64,000 nucleotides of DNA from assembly GCA_020746875.1 (NCBI GenBank), contig JAGTJL010000033.1, forward strand, positions 124,001-188,000, given 5' to 3'. The stretch is from Rhexocercosporidium sp. MPI-PUGE-AT-0058 (lineage: Eukaryota; Ascomycota; Leotiomycetes; Helotiales). A program made the position numbers and the translations under genes. This document shows positions 20,073 through 30,518 of this stretch, piece after piece. Each line of letters opens with the position of its first letter. Position 1 is the stretch's first letter. The notes under the pieces are model-generated. The model searched no databases and had not been told where the DNA came from. It saw only the letters and a program-made list of their open reading frames with translations.

Positions 20073-22238
20073 CTAGAGCCGATCCCCTTCTTTAATGTAG
20101 GCCAGATGCTTCCGCTTAAAGTGCTTCGTTAAGTCTCCTGGCTTGGCAAACTTATAGGTGCGCTTTTCGAATGGCAAGCTCTGCTCCCCTAAACAGAGGA
20201 AGCAGGTGGTGGTCCGCTCCTCAGTAAACACCAGCAGCATAGCGTCCCTCAACGCTTGCTTTTCGGCCTCGGCGGTTGCCAGCTGCGGGTTGGTCTCCTT
20301 CGCCGGCGTTAGGCTCGCCCTTTGCGTAGACGGCCTCCCACGTAGCATGGCAACAGCTCCGCCTTCTTGGAAGTGGCAGTAGGCCGCGACAGCGTCGATC
20401 GCGGCGTTCCGCCGGCGGAACTCCTCCACCACGGTCGTCCCCGGCAATGAGGTCCTTCTGAGGCTCGTAGCCAGACACGATAGCCCGGATGTCGCCGGAC
20501 CGCCGCGGGAGGTAGTGCTTGATAAAAGTGTCGACACTCGCATGTTGTAACATTATATTCTGGAGGGCGTCGGTCACGTCACCTATATCGGGATGGTCAG
20601 CTCTCGACTATAGACGTAGGTGTGGGAACACAGGGTACTTACCGCTCTAGTTAAATTCATTTGCAGCGTTGTAACGGAGACAGTATAGGCGTGTGGGCTG
20701 CAGGAGCCTAAGGATAAGGCCGATAACCTTCATTAACGACAAGAGGGTTGGGTATGTGAGAGGCTCGTATAAGGAGATCTCGTAGCCGTACCCTGTCCTG
20801 ACCGACTTCCTAAAGATGGGGACATCGAGCATGCTCGGCTTAAAGAGTAATTCCAGTTGTTAATAGCTAGGTCGGATGTCCAGTCCGCTTAACTATAAGA
20901 CACACCGGAGATTTGGAGCCGCAAATGCGATATCGGCAAAGATGAGGCCCAAGAGAAAGACATATGGGCTGAAGATAAGGGAAGGGTCGAAGATAATCTT
21001 AAGGAGAACGAATTTGACCCTAGAGTATATGTGAGCAAGGTTTAAGTAAGAGACGATCGAGAGGGAAACGCGGGAAGAGCACGGGCCAATGAACTTACGC
21101 ATCCTTTGCGCCGAGGAATTGCTTCGTAAACTCGTATATGAATTCAATTAGGATCCGATAAGGACCGCCATTCGGGTCCCAAAGGAGGGTCACGATAATA
21201 TCTCGGTAGCGGAGCTTAAGGAGCGCTAAAGGGCGGTTTCCAGAAAACCTAGCGAGTTAACAGAATAAAGCAAGCTAGATGCATTGCCGGCCGTGCGTGA
21301 ACCGCTTTTTCGTCGTAGTCAAGTTAGTTTAGAGGTATTCTGCGAAATCCTCGACGTACATTACCGTCTTCTCGCGCTTCTTCGTCGATAGGCGGTACTT
21401 CTTCGCTAGCTTCTTAAGAACTTGCGACGGAGGACGTTCGTCAGCCTCTCAATTGCGATCCTTCGGGCTAGATTGAAGGGGTAGACAAAGGAGCGGTACT
21501 CACTCAGTATATGTGACGGTTTATCTTCCCCTTAATCTTCTCTTCAGTTTCTCGTTCGTGCACGAGCCGGAAGACCTTCTAGTATGTCCCGAGGGTGCTG
21601 GCAGACTTAATGCCGGCAAGCCTCCTCCTACCCTTCCCCTGACGTTGATTCAGTATCCATTCGAAGAAGGCTTTGAGGGTGCGGCGAGAAATGGCCTGTA
21701 TCATCCGGGCAGGATCCTTTCGTACATATTCGCAATACCTTTAAAGCGAGTCAGATTAGCGATTCGACAGCAGCAGAGGGCAGGCAATAAGGGTTTAGGG
21801 CACACACCGCTGGAACTGCCCCTCGATCATATCGAGGAGGAGGAGACTACTATCGCTATAGTCTTCGTCTTCATCCTCGGATTCGTCGGAGTTGTCCTCT
21901 TGATCGAGGTAATACTCTGGCGGGTGGGCGTTCTCCTTTCCAGCGATCTAGGCTAGATCTGTCTCGTCATCTCCGTTAATGTCGGCATTAACGTCCATCG
22001 GCACGGCGCTAGTATGATCCTCTTCACGAGCGAGCCACTTTAGATCTAGTAGGTCTGGCTTGTCGTTTCCGTCGACATCGGTATCGGTATCGGTATTAGC
22101 ATCCGTCGGCTCGGTATCGACGTCAGTCTCCTCTTGCTTATCCCTTGTATCAAAGCAACTCTCGATGTCTGATCTATCGCTATCGGAGGGGGAGGAGGAG
22201 GAGGAAGGGCTTGGTGTTGGTTGTTGGCGACGACGCAT
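20073..22238 (-). pseudogene. DUF3435 'captain' tyrosine recombinase of a Starship-type element, RIP-ruined
   Basis: ATG at 22238 (MRRRQQPTPSPSS) is followed by an acidic N-terminus with DNSDESEDEDEDYSDSS and LLLLDMIEGQFQRCV. Then come RILNQRQGKGRRR, KKLAKKYRLSTKKRE, LRYRDIIVTLLWDPNGGPYR, EFIYEFTK, IIFDPSLIFSPYVFLLGLIF, PIFRKSVRTGYGYEIS, EPLTYPTLL, YCLRYNAANEFN and QNIMLQHASVDTFIKHYLPRR, which contains the R...H...Y features of the recombinase. A C-terminal Cys/His cluster (CFLCLGEQ...HFKRKH) closes it. These are the hallmark blocks of DUF3435. Many stops fall at Gln/Trp codons and there is at least one probable intron near 21510. In Starships the captain sits at the 5' edge and points into the element, so cargo would lie at lower coordinates. 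Confidence 0.88.
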
Positions 22239-23260
22239 TGCAAGTGGATCAATCGAACGGGACGGCGGCAATGATAATTAAAAGTAAGGCTAAAGGTGTA
22301 GAGGAGCCTGCTGCCCAAATAATAGCAGCGGAGGGGAGGGGAGGGGTAGAGGGGGGAAGTGATGGTTGAGTATAAGAGGTTTAGAGGAAAGAAGATTGAG
22401 AAGGGAGGGAGGGAAGACGAACTAATATAAGGGCTGCCATCTTAAGTCACGACGAGATGGAGGGCGGCCGTTTTCTGCTCCCCTTCTTAGCAGGTGTTGA
22501 ACGAGGATAAGGGAAGCGGTTCTCTAAATGATGACTTAACCTACTCGCTTTCGTTGGTGTTCCTGCAGCAGGGCAGGGTCCCAGGGCCATGCCGCTTGGC
22601 CATGAGGTACGCGAGCGCTAGGGCGGCGCGAGATTTTGGCAAGTCGGCTGCAGAAAGCAGCGACCAAACCCCCCGAAAACAGCAGCCAGTTTGCTGTCTG
22701 ATCGTTAAATGGAGTATTGCTGTATTAAAAGAGATAATCCGCTTGAAATGTAAAGAGCTCAAAGGAGCTGCCACCTGTTTTAATTATAAGGGAGCTATAA
22801 TCGGCTGCTCTTACACCAGGCCTTGCTGTGTTTTTTGTGGGCGGAAATCGGACAGGCGGCCTACTTTCTAGTAATGGCATGTTATGATTCCTCCTAAAAC
22901 TAAAGGTACAGTAGACAAATCGAATACTAAGGCCACCAATCGAGCCAGCTAGATCCAGGACCAGAGAATATGTGAGCTGGGCATGCGAAAAATCAAGTTC
23001 GTATGGTCACTATACCGGCACGTGACCACATCTCACCTGCCTTCCGTGGATGTTTTGGGCGAGGTTGGCGGCTGTTTGCGGAAGCCGTGGTTTCTGGATG
23101 TGAAGAATGACTCGAGAAGTGATTTGGTTCCGGGAATGGCTGCACTCATCATACTGTAGGAGCAATTGCCTTGGGCTGAGATTCATGTTCTTATAGCGTA
23201 GCTGATTTTGCACTGAATTCGTGATTCAATTGCTTGTTCTTTCAACCTTTCAACATGTCC
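22239..23260. other. 5' flank of the captain; possible element edge
   Basis: About 1 kb between the captain start and the ankyrin gene. It contains a purine-rich tract near 22330-22420 (GGGGAGGGGAGGGG-like). A 125-codon plus-strand frame (22494-22871) has no recognisable domain. If the captain led a Starship, its left-pointing element should begin within this stretch, but I could not find a convincing terminal motif or target duplication. Confidence 0.4.
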
Positions 23261-26194
23261 CTAGTCAAGCATGAAAGACTTTCTTATATCGTTCTGCTTC
23301 TTCTGTCTTGGAAGGAGAGTTCTTCCCCTTGACCCACAGGCATCCAACCCGATACTGCCTTTGGCGCCGTCTCGCCTGAAAGGAAGTAGAGAAAGTGCTA
23401 CTTCACGATTCTCAGATGCAAGATCGAACGGAGTTTCTCCTCTTCGATTCAAGATATCTGGATTGATATCTGAGTGCTTGAGAAGGAACTGGACAACATC
23501 AAGGCTCCCACCAGCGGCTGCATAATGGAGTGGGGTGTTCCACAGTATATCCCTCGCATTCCAGGTCCTTGCCGGCATGTAGTCCTTGCTCAGGTACCTC
23601 TCAATGGTCAAGCTAGCAGCCCACCACTTCCAGTAAGCTTCATAGCTATCTAGGACTTCTTCATCCGATCGATTGTCAGTCCCATTGGTCTCATTTCGGA
23701 CCACAGCGATATCTATGTACTCGCGGTGTCCAGTCTCGCCGGATTCCTCGAAGCTGATGAGAATCTTCATGACTTCTAGTGAGCCTTTGAGAGCAGCTTC
23801 ATGAATAGGGAGCTGGCCAAGTCCATTTCTAATACGAAGCAATGCCTGTCCTCTGAGCAACAGAAGCGCAATAGTATTCATCGGATTTTTTGCCCTTGCT
23901 GCGTAATGCAAAGCGGTAGAGCCATTCGAGTCTTGGTCAGTGACGTCTGCTCCGTAGTATAGCAGATATTGGAGACACTGACTTGAGGAAATCGAGGTGT
24001 CTCTCTGAGCGAAGGAGTCTATAATACGACGTAGAGATGTGGCGCATCCCTCATATGATGGCGGTCTGGTTGAGCAGGCAAGGTGGAGTGGCGTTTGACC
24101 AAGCTTATTCTTCCAGTGGATTGCTACCATCGCTTCTTGGTACATTGGATACTTCTCGTACAAAAACATGGCTTTGAGCGCTGCAAAATTCGAAACCTTG
24201 GCTGCGTGGTGAAGGGCAGTACATCCCTCTTCATCCTCTTTGATGATCGACGCTCCACGATCTAGCATGAACTCGACAAGTTCGTACATTTCATTGAACT
24301 TTGATTCGAACTTCCCACATATTGTATGAAAAGCCGGGGGGCCCCAGAAGCCGACTCCGTTCGGATCTGCTCCTCCGACACAAAGCAAGTAGACCACGAC
24401 TAATGGCAGCATTTCACTTGCCAGGCCCACGGGGGTTGCTTTCTGGCAAGCAGAAAGTCGATCGTCAGTCCATTCTGCATTGACATCGGCTCCCGCAAGT
24501 ACGAGTGTCAGTGTGGCCTGCAATATGTCGCGTACCCCACTGTTAAGGACTCCATTCCTCATGAGAACATGCAAAATGGACCTTCCCAAAAAGTCCACGT
24601 GACGCACGTTGGCACCTTTTTCGACCAAAAAGGCCACATGATCCGCAAGGTCGTTTCTGCGCCCGCAGACCAAGGAAAGAGGTGGAAATTGACCACTCCC
24701 ACATAAATTGACATCTGCTTCAGAGTCAACAAGAAGTTTGAGCAATTCCATGGTGCCAAATCTTGACGCATTCTGAAGAGCAGTTCCCTTGGTCTTGGAG
24801 ATCATATTGACATCTGCTCCAGCTGCTAGGAGATACTTCACCACCGGTACGTTGCTTTCGTCTCCCACTGCCTCTATTAGGGGCGTATTACCTTCGAGGT
24901 CCTGCTGGTTGACTATCTCTTTGCTGCATTTCCGCAGAAGTAGCTGGCAGATCCGTCCAGTGTGATCCATGCGCCCCGCATAATGCAAAGCAGATCTTCC
25001 CTCGCAATCGACGAGATCGATCTTTGCCCCCAAGGAAATAAGCAGCTCAACAGCTTCCCATGATCCAGCCATAGTGGCGTAGATCAGTGGTGTTCTGCGT
25101 TCGTAGTCCACAGCATTGACACATGCACCTTGTTGCAGCAAGGACCTTATGATATGGAGCCCTGTCTTCTGTCTTTCCAGTCTTTTCTCAAGAAAGTGGC
25201 AGACCTTGATAAGAGGCTGTGTATCATCCCCTGGATATGTGTGTACCCCAGGGATCCTACGACGCATGCACCCAGAAACATCCGCCCCATGCTTCAGTAG
25301 TATGTCCACCACCTCGGGTTGCCATGCTCCTGCAGCATAATTTAACGCAGTCTGGCTTCCATGAGAATCAACCCGATTGGAGAATTGGTCGATATCCATT
25401 CCCAAGTCAAGTAGTTTTGACACAGTTTTCGTGTGCCCTCTTCTCGCAGCCCAAAACCATACTTTGGATACACGATCTCTAGTGCCCTGATCCGAGCTTG
25501 TGATATGGTTCTTCGCTATAAAGCCGACTTCCATGAGATCGAGCATGATTTGCTCGCCATCACCACCATAGTCAATTAATGTATTGAGGACATTTTCACC
25601 ATCTGGCTGTGGAGGATCATTAGCTGGGAATTTCCTCGCGGAGATGTGTTTTCTTCCGGATTGCATGGGCATTATAGCAGAGGTCCATCCACCGGAATTC
25701 AGAGAGTCCCAAAAAGATTCTGCCTGTTCGTCGATTGTTCTCCTCTTAGACAGCTTCACCTCCCTTGTGCGAGACGACAATCCAAAGTTTGCTACCGCTT
25801 CTCTCCTTTCGACTTTCCCCAGATGTTGGTCATGTTCTGCATCTGTGGCATCAGGCGATTGAAATGTAATATCGGCTCCATGTTGCACTAGCTCGAGTGT
25901 GATATCTCTCTCGCCATTTTTAATTGCTCTGCAAAGGGGCGACCTGCCCTCGACTCGTTGATTAACATCGGCTCCTTCGTCTATGCACTTCTTGACGGCA
26001 GAAAGATCTCCCTGGCGGATGGAGACTAGAAGCTGCTTGTTTATCAACTCTTGGTGGACTTGGAGGCATTGCTGAAGCATTGCGGGGTCCCCATTGCTTA
26101 GAGCCTCAGCAAAGGCATTGCACACGGCTTCGGAATCCTGACAAGCTTGTGAGTCTATAAAACCAGGAAAAGGGGCATGCAATACATCTACCAT
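23261..26194 (-). CDS. Ankyrin-repeat protein, 977 residues, intact
   Basis: A single uninterrupted frame from ATG at 26194. An N-terminal segment of about 50 residues (MVDVLHAPFPGFIDSQ) precedes ankyrin repeats that begin near residue 55 (GDLSAVKKCIDEGADVN) and continue with gaps to about residue 950 (TPLHYAAAGGSLDVVQFLLKH), at least fifteen by the TPLH/GADVN pattern. A longer non-repeat insert at about residues 130-230 contains SKRRTIDEQAESFWD. The basic tail ends RKSFMLD. There is no NACHT, kinase or membrane segment. Ankyrin arrays mediate protein-protein contacts; the partner is unknown. It is transcribed divergently from a membrane-anchored protein 511 bp away. The clean frame, in a region full of RIP stops, suggests it is functional or recent. 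Confidence 0.88.
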   Translation of the reverse strand: MVDVLHAPFPGFIDSQACQDSEAVCNAFAEALSNGDPAMLQQCLQVHQELINKQLLVSIRQGDLSAVKKCIDEGADVNQRVEGRSPLCRAIKNGERDITLELVQHGADITFQSPDATDAEHDQHLGKVERREAVANFGLSSRTREVKLSKRRTIDEQAESFWDSLNSGGWTSAIMPMQSGRKHISARKFPANDPPQPDGENVLNTLIDYGGDGEQIMLDLMEVGFIAKNHITSSDQGTRDRVSKVWFWAARRGHTKTVSKLLDLGMDIDQFSNRVDSHGSQTALNYAAGAWQPEVVDILLKHGADVSGCMRRRIPGVHTYPGDDTQPLIKVCHFLEKRLERQKTGLHIIRSLLQQGACVNAVDYERRTPLIYATMAGSWEAVELLISLGAKIDLVDCEGRSALHYAGRMDHTGRICQLLLRKCSKEIVNQQDLEGNTPLIEAVGDESNVPVVKYLLAAGADVNMISKTKGTALQNASRFGTMELLKLLVDSEADVNLCGSGQFPPLSLVCGRRNDLADHVAFLVEKGANVRHVDFLGRSILHVLMRNGVLNSGVRDILQATLTLVLAGADVNAEWTDDRLSACQKATPVGLASEMLPLVVVYLLCVGGADPNGVGFWGPPAFHTICGKFESKFNEMYELVEFMLDRGASIIKEDEEGCTALHHAAKVSNFAALKAMFLYEKYPMYQEAMVAIHWKNKLGQTPLHLACSTRPPSYEGCATSLRRIIDSFAQRDTSISSSQCLQYLLYYGADVTDQDSNGSTALHYAARAKNPMNTIALLLLRGQALLRIRNGLGQLPIHEAALKGSLEVMKILISFEESGETGHREYIDIAVVRNETNGTDNRSDEEVLDSYEAYWKWWAASLTIERYLSKDYMPARTWNARDILWNTPLHYAAAGGSLDVVQFLLKHSDINPDILNRRGETPFDLASENREVALSLLPFRRDGAKGSIGLDACGSRGRTLLPRQKKQNDIRKSFMLD

Positions 26195-26705
26195 TTGATT
26201 TCAGTTGTTAGAGGGCCAAGTTTTGATCATACAGAGCAAAGACTAATTCAAACCACCTCCATGTTAATGGTATGTGTGAAGTTCGCCAATGCCAGCCGCA
26301 CGAGGCTGAGACATCGGGCTATATTTAGACAATTCCGCATCTGCCTGCGAGCCTTTTACTTCAACCTCATTATATCGTTGATGTCCCTGGAATAGATGTC
26401 TACTCTATCGAATGAGTCTGGGTCGCCGCAGCTGAGGTACCAGTGACTGAATTTCGAAAGTAGCAATAATCAAACTCCGTTATCCGTTGTTCGCGACTGG
26501 GCTGTGGGAGGCACCAGCGAAGCCGCCTCTGAACTGTCACCAAATAAAATACTTGCAAGTATTTACTCTCTAGCTGCAAGTTTATTCTGATAATGTTCTA
26601 GAAACTCTGGTCAAATACAGTCTACGCACCGAGTTAAACATTGTCTCAATCACACTTTGTCAGGGCGACAATCACACCAATCTTGCCAGGCCTTGGTTTG
26701 TCCAT
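26195..26705. promoter_or_regulatory. Shared divergent promoter region
   Basis: 511 bp separate the start codons of the ankyrin gene (minus) and the membrane-protein gene (plus). No other gene fits. A CA/CT-rich stretch near 26620-26660 precedes the plus-strand ATG. Joint regulation is inferred from the head-to-head layout only. Confidence 0.45.
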
Positions 26706-28019
26706 ATGGATCTCAATACTTCGGCAAAATCGGTCAGTGGGCCTCAATGGGACAAGATAGGCGCTGTGGGCACCTGGGTGGGAATCTTCATAAGCCTCGT
26801 TGCCTTGGTTCCTGTTATTGCCTATCTATGGCGCAACGCCAAATCACTCTTTCCAGATCAAACGCCCACCGAACACCCGAAGCCAGAGACATGTCCTCGC
26901 TTCAAGTGGATCGATGTCCAAAAAAATGGACTGGATCCAAGAATCCATGTATGTACGCCGAATGGTTTTTGCCGACATGATCATGCCGTCACACATGTTC
27001 AAGAAATCTCATGCTGGGAAGGAACGACATCATTTGCGTCGCTTTTCAACCAAGCTTGGGCTCTCGCACGAACAACTGGCAAGCGCGTCGATAAACCAGA
27101 AGTGCTGCCTTCTGGTCACAGCTTCATCTGTACTGATGCACGCACCGTCCTCTCGTTTCTCATGTGTACTGTTCCAAAGGGTAAACCCTGGGAGGCCCAG
27201 TCAAAGACTCTCAACTACGGCCAAGCGTGCGTATCACTTATAACAAGTCCGGTCAAGTCAAGCAAGACTGGAGAGACCGGTATAATCACAGCGCACGTCC
27301 ACGGCATTATCCCAGATCGACAAAAGAGACTTTTAAAATCCGAAGTTCAGAGAATGCTTGACGGATATCCACCATGGTATCGCGAAGTCCTAACCACGAG
27401 AGCCGGAGTCGAATTTGACTTCCCTCTAGACAGCGCTGATAAAGCATATCGCGGAGGCTGGATTATCGCTGTTGGTTTACGCAACGCCAAAGATGTCAGA
27501 CTGGAGCCGTTACCCGTGTATCGCTGCTATGGCGAGAAGCCAAATCCGGATTGGAGACAGAATGGGCTACTCTGGCGACGAGCTGTTTACAGATGCTATG
27601 AGGTCCTCGAACGGTTTATCCTCCCTTTGCCGAAGTTTCAACATGATATTAATATTGAGCTTGCGATAAAGAGTCTCAAGTACCTGTGGGAGGAGAAGAC
27701 GGGAAGTGGGATGGAGAGTATTGTTTGTCGGTCGCAATTGCGGGGGCCGGACGACCTTCCGGACCGGGGACATCTTACTGGAGGACAATGTTTTCTGGCA
27801 ATGAGGATATTCAATGAGTTTAGGGAGTTGTCTGATGAGGAGGTGGAAGGTCTTGGGAAGATTCTAGTGCCAGTCTTGACAGCGGTTGTCTGGGGTGCTT
27901 TCGAAGTCATTCAGTATCTGAAAGACACTGGAAAGGAGCTCTATATTCCAGAGAACCTAGGCGACTTCGATACAGAAGTGTTCTTGAGAGATTGTTTCAC
28001 TGATATCCCGCTTGAGTAG
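26706..28019 (+). CDS. Uncharacterised single-pass membrane protein, 437 residues
   Basis: One intact frame from ATG at 26706. Residues about 18-42 (VGTWVGIFISLVALVPVIAYLW) form one transmembrane helix after a short polar N-terminus with GPQWDKIGAVGTW, a start that recurs in a group of poorly described fungal membrane proteins. The remaining 390 residues are probably cytosolic and globular, with RFKWIDVQKNG, SGHSFICTDARTVLSF, GIITAHVHGIIPDRQK, YRGGWIIAVGLRNAK and VVWGAFEVIQYLKDTG. No catalytic motif is recognised. Its head-to-head pairing with an intact ankyrin protein and freedom from stops suggest a conserved unit, possibly a membrane anchor or sensor; that is inference. Confidence 0.8.
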   Translation: MDLNTSAKSVSGPQWDKIGAVGTWVGIFISLVALVPVIAYLWRNAKSLFPDQTPTEHPKPETCPRFKWIDVQKNGLDPRIHVCTPNGFCRHDHAVTHVQEISCWEGTTSFASLFNQAWALARTTGKRVDKPEVLPSGHSFICTDARTVLSFLMCTVPKGKPWEAQSKTLNYGQACVSLITSPVKSSKTGETGIITAHVHGIIPDRQKRLLKSEVQRMLDGYPPWYREVLTTRAGVEFDFPLDSADKAYRGGWIIAVGLRNAKDVRLEPLPVYRCYGEKPNPDWRQNGLLWRRAVYRCYEVLERFILPLPKFQHDINIELAIKSLKYLWEEKTGSGMESIVCRSQLRGPDDLPDRGHLTGGQCFLAMRIFNEFRELSDEEVEGLGKILVPVLTAVVWGAFEVIQYLKDTGKELYIPENLGDFDTEVFLRDCFTDIPLE

Positions 28020-28459
28020 ACGGCTAAGCAGAATAACTAAATTATCCTTACGCAACATCCAAAATCATGTCAAATAGTCCCCAACTCAAATCCAAAAAAC
28101 CAAAAAATAACAATCCTATCCTAGGTTACTGTATTACTTACTCTTTCTTAGCCCTCCTCCCTCCCAACCTGCCTCCTCTTACTCGGACTCTTCCCTCCTT
28201 CGCCCCAGTCGAAGCACCCCTCAGCGAGCTTCTATCCCGCATCTAAGCGAATGAAGTACTCGGCTTTCCACACGAAGAAGCTGACGGAGAGATACTCGGT
28301 GGCACTTCTGAGATTTGCCAAGTCGTCTTCATGGCGTCCGACAATATCGCGGAACTGCTTAATCTCGGCTTGCTTAGATTCAATCGAGGACAAGATGCAA
28401 CGTCTCAAAGACTCTTTTCCTTCTAGTTCGGCATTAAGGTAACCAGATATTTGGGCGAC
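28020..28459. other. Spacer with a coiled-coil-like minus-strand frame
   Basis: On the minus strand, 28489-28232 reads KQAEIKQFRDIVGRHEDD and further charged heptad-like sequence ending YFIRLDAG before a stop. It has no ATG, so it could only be a terminal exon of a lost gene. No other feature is visible. Confidence 0.25.
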
Positions 28460-28970
28460 TGTCGTTATTGTACAGCTCGTTGACAACATTACTCTCGCCT
28501 CTTCCTACCTCTTCATTGAGCAGGCTATTACACCTTCCAAGAGAAGATATCAAACGGATATCAAACGGACATTTGAGGACCTTCATGCGATCCTTTATAT
28601 TCCAGAGAACTTGGCTCACCGGCTCCGCCCACATCACCCTTCATTTCACGATTTCCTGCCCAACAAGATTGATGTAGGGATTTTGGGTGGAGGAGAAGGA
28701 GGCACACCAGATATTATCTACTGGCTGCATATAGTTAATGCCCCAGACATTCAAGAAAGACATTTGTGAAAATGCATGCTCCTGGGAGTCAAATCAGCCA
28801 AGTTGAGAGTAGTTGGATTGAGAATTGCCTCCCGCCTAAAGTTAATATGCATGCCTTTACTGGGTCCAACGTCTGCTGTCTGGGTTATCTGGAAACAAGC
28901 CACTTGCAGCCCACGCAGCTGTGATACTCCTCTTCGTGAACGCCTTTTCCCTCACAAAGCTATACAGAGA
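28460..28970 (+). pseudogene. Scrap of a NACHT-domain NLR (post-NACHT helical region)
   Basis: Plus-strand frames, shifting at about 28555 and 28720, give PLPTSSLSRLLHLPREDIK, FEDLHAILYIPENLAH, RPHHPSFHDFL, then FKKDICENACSWES, ELPPKVNMHAF and YWVQRL. This is the region that follows the NACHT fold in HET-NACHT-WD40 proteins and parallels the copy at 3700-3266 in this window (HHPSFRDFLLSKDRCGD, LKKDICDMRTPG). Stops and frameshifts are frequent. Nothing of the P-loop or of a repeat domain is left on either side. Confidence 0.7.
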
Positions 28971-29150
28971 GGTAAAGTGTTCGTTCTGACGTTACGGAAG
29001 TGAGATTTACAGTAAACCCTCGCTAAAGTACTTGGCGTTTCATCTGCCCCTCCCCCATTTTCCTGATAAATTTGGAAAACCATATTCCTTGGGTGCTGAG
29101 TTCCCACAGGTTCAGATACCATTCTTTCGTGACGGAGCCTTCGTCCTCAA

Positions 29151-30016
29151 TCATGTTAAATACTCCTGACTGAGCCTCCCAAGACTCAGTATTCGTTTGC
29201 CTTGCGATGCCCGGGCCTGATTTCTTTCCACACACCTCGGACAGTTTGGCAATTTAGCACCTTGGAAAAGGCGAGGTTGAAACGCACCAACCCAGTTGCA
29301 CTTCTGGCACCTCATCTGGTCAACTCGGCCGTGGAGACGAATGGTCTTGGCATCAAGATCCGGTAGTCGCTGCTCGACACAATCTATGTTTTGTGTAATG
29401 TGGAGTGGAAGTCGGTGTTCATGGGCCAGGGTGGCCATAGTCTTGTGGAATGGTGTAGGCTGACACGAGTCTGACTTGGTGAGGGCAAACATGCTACACA
29501 CCGTGGAATGGAACTGGGTCGCCTCGACTGGCGAAGAATAGAGGGATCGGTCGAAGGAGGTCTGTTTGGATTTCCGTATCTGCTGAAAAGTAGGAACTAG
29601 GTTAAATTAGCATTAATAAAAGTATTCACGGGATCTACCCACAGCCTGCGTTGGCCGATATGCCCGCTCCACTGATAACAACGACTTTTCTGCTCGATCG
29701 TAAGAGCTCCTTCACCCGGATGAAGGTATCCGCTGGTGTTGGGATTCGAATCGGCCCCTCGGTGTGCTGGATTCTTCGCTGATGTCCGAGTTGCCTTCGC
29801 TTAGCAGGCTCTCGCTTCGGCGAATCAGAGTCATCGATTATTATTGGTCGGTCTGTTTACTCATAAGCGAGACGTGACGATGCACTTTCTGGAGCTCTTA
29901 CCTCGGGAACCATCCTGTCGGCATGCCTTCCTTTTCTTAGCCTTCGAGACAGGAGCCAGATCAACATTATCCTCCTGATTTCTATAAGTATGTGCTGAGA
30001 CGGAACGTGATTTCAT
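29151..30016 (-). CDS. Sir2-family (sirtuin) NAD-dependent deacylase, C-terminally truncated
   Basis: Three exons keep frame: 30016-29902, 29852-29643, 29596-29151 (introns 49 and 46 nt), 256 residues. A basic N-terminus (SKAKKRKACRQD) looks like a nuclear signal. Then VVVISGAGISANAG, FPTFQ (usual PDF/PDFQ), TQFHSTVCSMFALTKS, ITQNIDCVEQRLP with the catalytic loop, LHGRVDQMRCQKC and a second zinc pair CPRC. The family is HST3/HST4-like and deacetylates histones in the nucleus. The frame ends at 29151 (RLSQEYLT) where relatives continue with the second half of the Rossmann fold; downstream remnants in other frames show a deletion or frameshift, so the protein is probably inactive. Confidence 0.72.
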
Positions 30017-30152
30017 CGTGGCGAGGCTCCACGACGGTAGATACAGCAGAAATATCCAGGGGTTCTTTAAATCTGGCGAGGAAGGAAAAATAGAGAGATA
30101 GAGAGAAATGAGACGGAACAGAGGAGGGAGTCACTGGGTTCTTATACTCGAG

Positions 30153-30168
30153 CGGATCCGCGGATCCG
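30153..30168. repeat. 16-bp perfect palindrome CGGATCCGCGGATCCG
   Basis: Two abutting CGGATCCG palindromes lie about 140 bp upstream of the sirtuin start codon. Inverted CGG/CCG triplets are the usual contact of fungal Zn2Cys6 regulators, so this could be an operator. Function is not shown by the sequence. Confidence 0.35.
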
Positions 30169-30518
30169 TTGGCGCGGCAGAGAAGGGGAGTCCCCGTGAC
30201 TGATTCACCTGGAAGAAAGCAGCAAGCCTCTCGACAGATCCTGGGCTGTACTGCTGTGCCAGCTGGGACTCACCGTGCCCCGCCCCCTCCCCCCGTGTCT
30301 CCTAGACTCACCCAAAGTCCGGCGTGTCGTGATACACATGCTTGTTGCTAGGATCAAGAAAACTTTGCTCTGATTGAGGTTGATGCTACATGGCCTGGCT
30401 GTAAAGATAGACAAATACGGGACGTGCTTCGCATGAAGACGCCACGGAAACTCTCACTACCTATAATTCGCATTCCATTGAAATGCCAAATCCGCCAGTG
30501 ACTGACCTGACTACTGTA

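Noticed and set aside
22494..22871. 125-codon plus-strand protein
   Set aside because: No ATG-context or domain support, and the opposite strand is equally open.
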